Assembly (NCBI GenBank): GCA_937967725.1
Contig: CALBSY010000354.1
Location: forward strand, 1-7,069
Length of the DNA: 7,069 bases
Reading direction: 5' to 3'
Source: an uncultured Alphaproteobacteria bacterium
GTDB taxonomy: Bacteria > Pseudomonadota > Alphaproteobacteria > Caulobacterales > Aquidulcibacteraceae
The translations under genes and the position numbers were made by a program. Under the pieces are notes generated by a model. It did no database searches. It saw only the letters and a program-made list of their open reading frames with translations, and was not told the origin of the DNA. Below, piece by piece: positions 6,240 to 7,069 of the stretch; the stretch's first letter is position 1, and every line of letters begins with the position of its first letter.

Positions 6240-6776
6240 TCAGCCCTGCGCGACGGCGCGTCCCAGCCGCAGCAATGCGGATTTGAGGCCGGGGTCCCCA
6301 ACCGGGTCAAGCGCCTGCGCCAGAGCGGCTTCCTCGGCCTGGCTGAGCGGCCTCTCTAGGGGACGCACGTTGGGCGCCGATTTGGCCGCCGCCGTGCGCT
6401 GCTCTATCCGCACCGACTTAACCTTGGCCCCGGCGGGTTTGAGCCGCTCGATCAGCAGCGGCGCTTGTTGTTGGAGAAAAGGCGCGAGCGCGCTGGGCGC
6501 CCGCAGCGTTAGCACGCCGCCGGAGAGCTTCTCCGGGGTCGCGCGTGCGAAGCTATCTCCAGCCACCTCGGCCCAGCGCCGCTTCAATTCGTTGAGCCCC
6601 ATGCCGGTCTCTCGCAGCAGCGGCCGCAATAAGGCGGTTACGGCCTTGCCCGCCGCCGGAGCAGGGGCAATGCTGGCTCGACCGCGTTTGCCCGCGAGCG
6701 CCTGCGCGGCGCGGGTCTCCGCCTTCGGGTCGGCAGCCGGCTTTTGGGCCGGCGCGAAGCGGTCACGCAGCGACAT
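6240..6776 (-). CDS. dciA: DUF721 / DciA family protein (replicative helicase loader type)
   Basis: This is a 178-residue basic protein. The DUF721 domain covers about 45-125: an N-terminal helical part (AVTALLRPLL, 45-54), the characteristic LNELKRRWAEVAG (61-73) and a strand-rich part with the GGVLTLRAPS pattern (86-95), ending near SVRIEQ (121-126). Residues 1-44 are basic and probably disordered. A conserved-looking C-terminal helix follows a linker (about 145-175, ending in LLRLGRAV). DUF721 proteins of the DciA group interact with the DnaB helicase and assist its loading at the origin in bacteria lacking DnaC or DnaI. Transfer of that role here rests on family membership. The ATG at 6776 is chosen because the longer in-frame opening (to 6902) would add 42 residues unlike the family and overlap the divergent mutY. 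The ribosome site is weak (AGGG, four bases upstream). It is followed after 59 bases by the DsbA-like gene. Confidence 0.82.
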   Translation of the reverse strand: MSLRDRFAPAQKPAADPKAETRAAQALAGKRGRASIAPAPAAGKAVTALLRPLLRETGMGLNELKRRWAEVAGDSFARATPEKLSGGVLTLRAPSALAPFLQQQAPLLIERLKPAGAKVKSVRIEQRTAAAKSAPNVRPLERPLSQAEEAALAQALDPVGDPGLKSALLRLGRAVAQG

Positions 6777-6826
6777 GGGACCCTGGAGCGAATCGAAAAG
6801 CCATGAACAAAGGGTAAAGACGCCCC
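6777..6826. promoter_or_regulatory. Divergent dciA/mutY intergenic region
   Basis: Only 50 bases separate the two start codons, so promoters for both genes must overlap each other or reach into the coding sequences. A GANTC site (GAATC, 6790-6794) lies here, 13 bases upstream of the dciA ATG. I see no convincing -35/-10 pair in either direction. The mutY side has only a poor AAGGG-type binding site about 14 bases before its ATG. Confidence 0.4.
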
Positions 6827-7069
6827 ATGCCCGCGCTCGCACGAAAACCTGCCCGCTCTGTGGATAACCTGAGCGCGACTCGGGAAAACCTCCGAAAATC
6901 ATTGCTCTCTTGGTACGACAGCCGGGGCCGCGACCTGCCTTGGCGGGCGCGCGGCCGGCTAGCCGAGCCGTATCGTGTGTGGCTCTCGGAGGTCATGTTG
7001 AAGCCGACCACCGCGGCAGCGTTGATCAGGAAATAAGCTCGATTCCTGGAGAGTTTGAGGAACGTCTAC
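6827..7069 (+). pseudogene. mutY: mutY adenine DNA glycosylase, 5' part, interrupted by in-frame stop near window end
   Basis: MutY removes adenine mispaired with 8-oxoguanine, preventing G:C to T:A mutations. From the ATG at 6827 the frame gives a typical MutY N-terminus: LLSWYD (26-31), RDLPWR (35-40), then PYRVWLSEVML (48-58), with E55 as the probable catalytic glutamate. The family then has Q-Q-T; here it reads K-P-T (59-61). After ALIRK the frame hits TAA at 7034-7036, codon 70. The same frame beyond the stop reads ARFLESLRNVY, which still resembles the FLxxFPxV segment that follows in MutY. The picture is therefore base changes in the final 70 bases, not a frameshift. The gene may be a real pseudogene, or the contig end may carry errors. 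The rest of the catalytic domain, the iron-sulfur cluster and the Nudix-like C-terminus lie outside the window. Family call is firm; pseudogene status is uncertain. Confidence 0.72.
6859..6867 (-). promoter_or_regulatory. Perfect DnaA-box 9-mer upstream of dciA
   Basis: On the minus strand the bases read TTATCCACA, the consensus DnaA-binding 9-mer. It lies 83 bases upstream of the dciA ATG and inside the 5' codons of mutY (Ser-Val-Asp-Asn). I saw no second perfect copy nearby. A single site can occur by chance, so the functional reading is tentative. Confidence 0.4.

Noticed and set aside
6418..6421. TTAA as half of a CtrA site (TTAA-N7-TTAA)
   Set aside because: No second TTAA at the required spacing; the only other TTAA I noted is near 5657, inside coding sequence.
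6240..6902. Longer DUF721 protein starting at 6902
   Set aside because: The added 42 residues do not look like the family and would overlap the mutY coding start by 76 bases.

Overview
The window looks like a housekeeping segment of an alphaproteobacterial chromosome. The base composition is strongly GC-rich. The gene order (a separate Fo-type ATP synthase operon atpI-atpB-atpE-b', next to smc, a DsbA-like protein, a DUF721/DciA protein and a divergent mutY) and the presence of a b' stalk subunit both fit this class. The protein sequences, a Caulobacter-like promoter and the clustering of GANTC sites in promoter regions favour the Caulobacterales/Hyphomonadales side, but that placement is inference.

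Layout, right to left along the minus strand. Next to the divergent mutY start lies a DUF721 protein (6776-6240, DciA-type helicase-loading factor). A predicted Tat-exported DsbA-like lipoprotein (6180-5548) and the full-length condensin subunit Smc (5526-2074) follow; the last two are 21 bases apart and probably cotranscribed. A 148-base gap (1926-2073) separates smc from the Fo operon and carries a good candidate sigma-70-type promoter flanked by an inverted repeat. The Fo operon then runs atpI (1925-1590), atpB (1579-803), atpE (769-542) and b' (526 to beyond the left edge). On the plus strand only the first part of mutY is present (from 6827); it meets an in-frame stop at 7034-7036 close to the window end.

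Functionally there are two blocks. One is genome maintenance: DciA-like replication helicase loading, Smc chromosome compaction and segregation, and MutY repair of 8-oxoG:A mispairs, with an envelope thiol-redox protein embedded in it. The other is the membrane sector of the F-type ATP synthase; the F1 genes are absent and presumably encoded elsewhere, as is usual in this class. Nearly all of the window is coding. The only gaps are 1926-2073, 6777-6826, 6181-6239 and short operon spacers.

I found no mobile element, CRISPR array, RNA gene or evident new multi-gene system. The points most worth a second look are the damaged mutY end, a perfect DnaA box together with GANTC methylation sites in the dciA/mutY divergent region, and the inverted repeat around the atp promoter.
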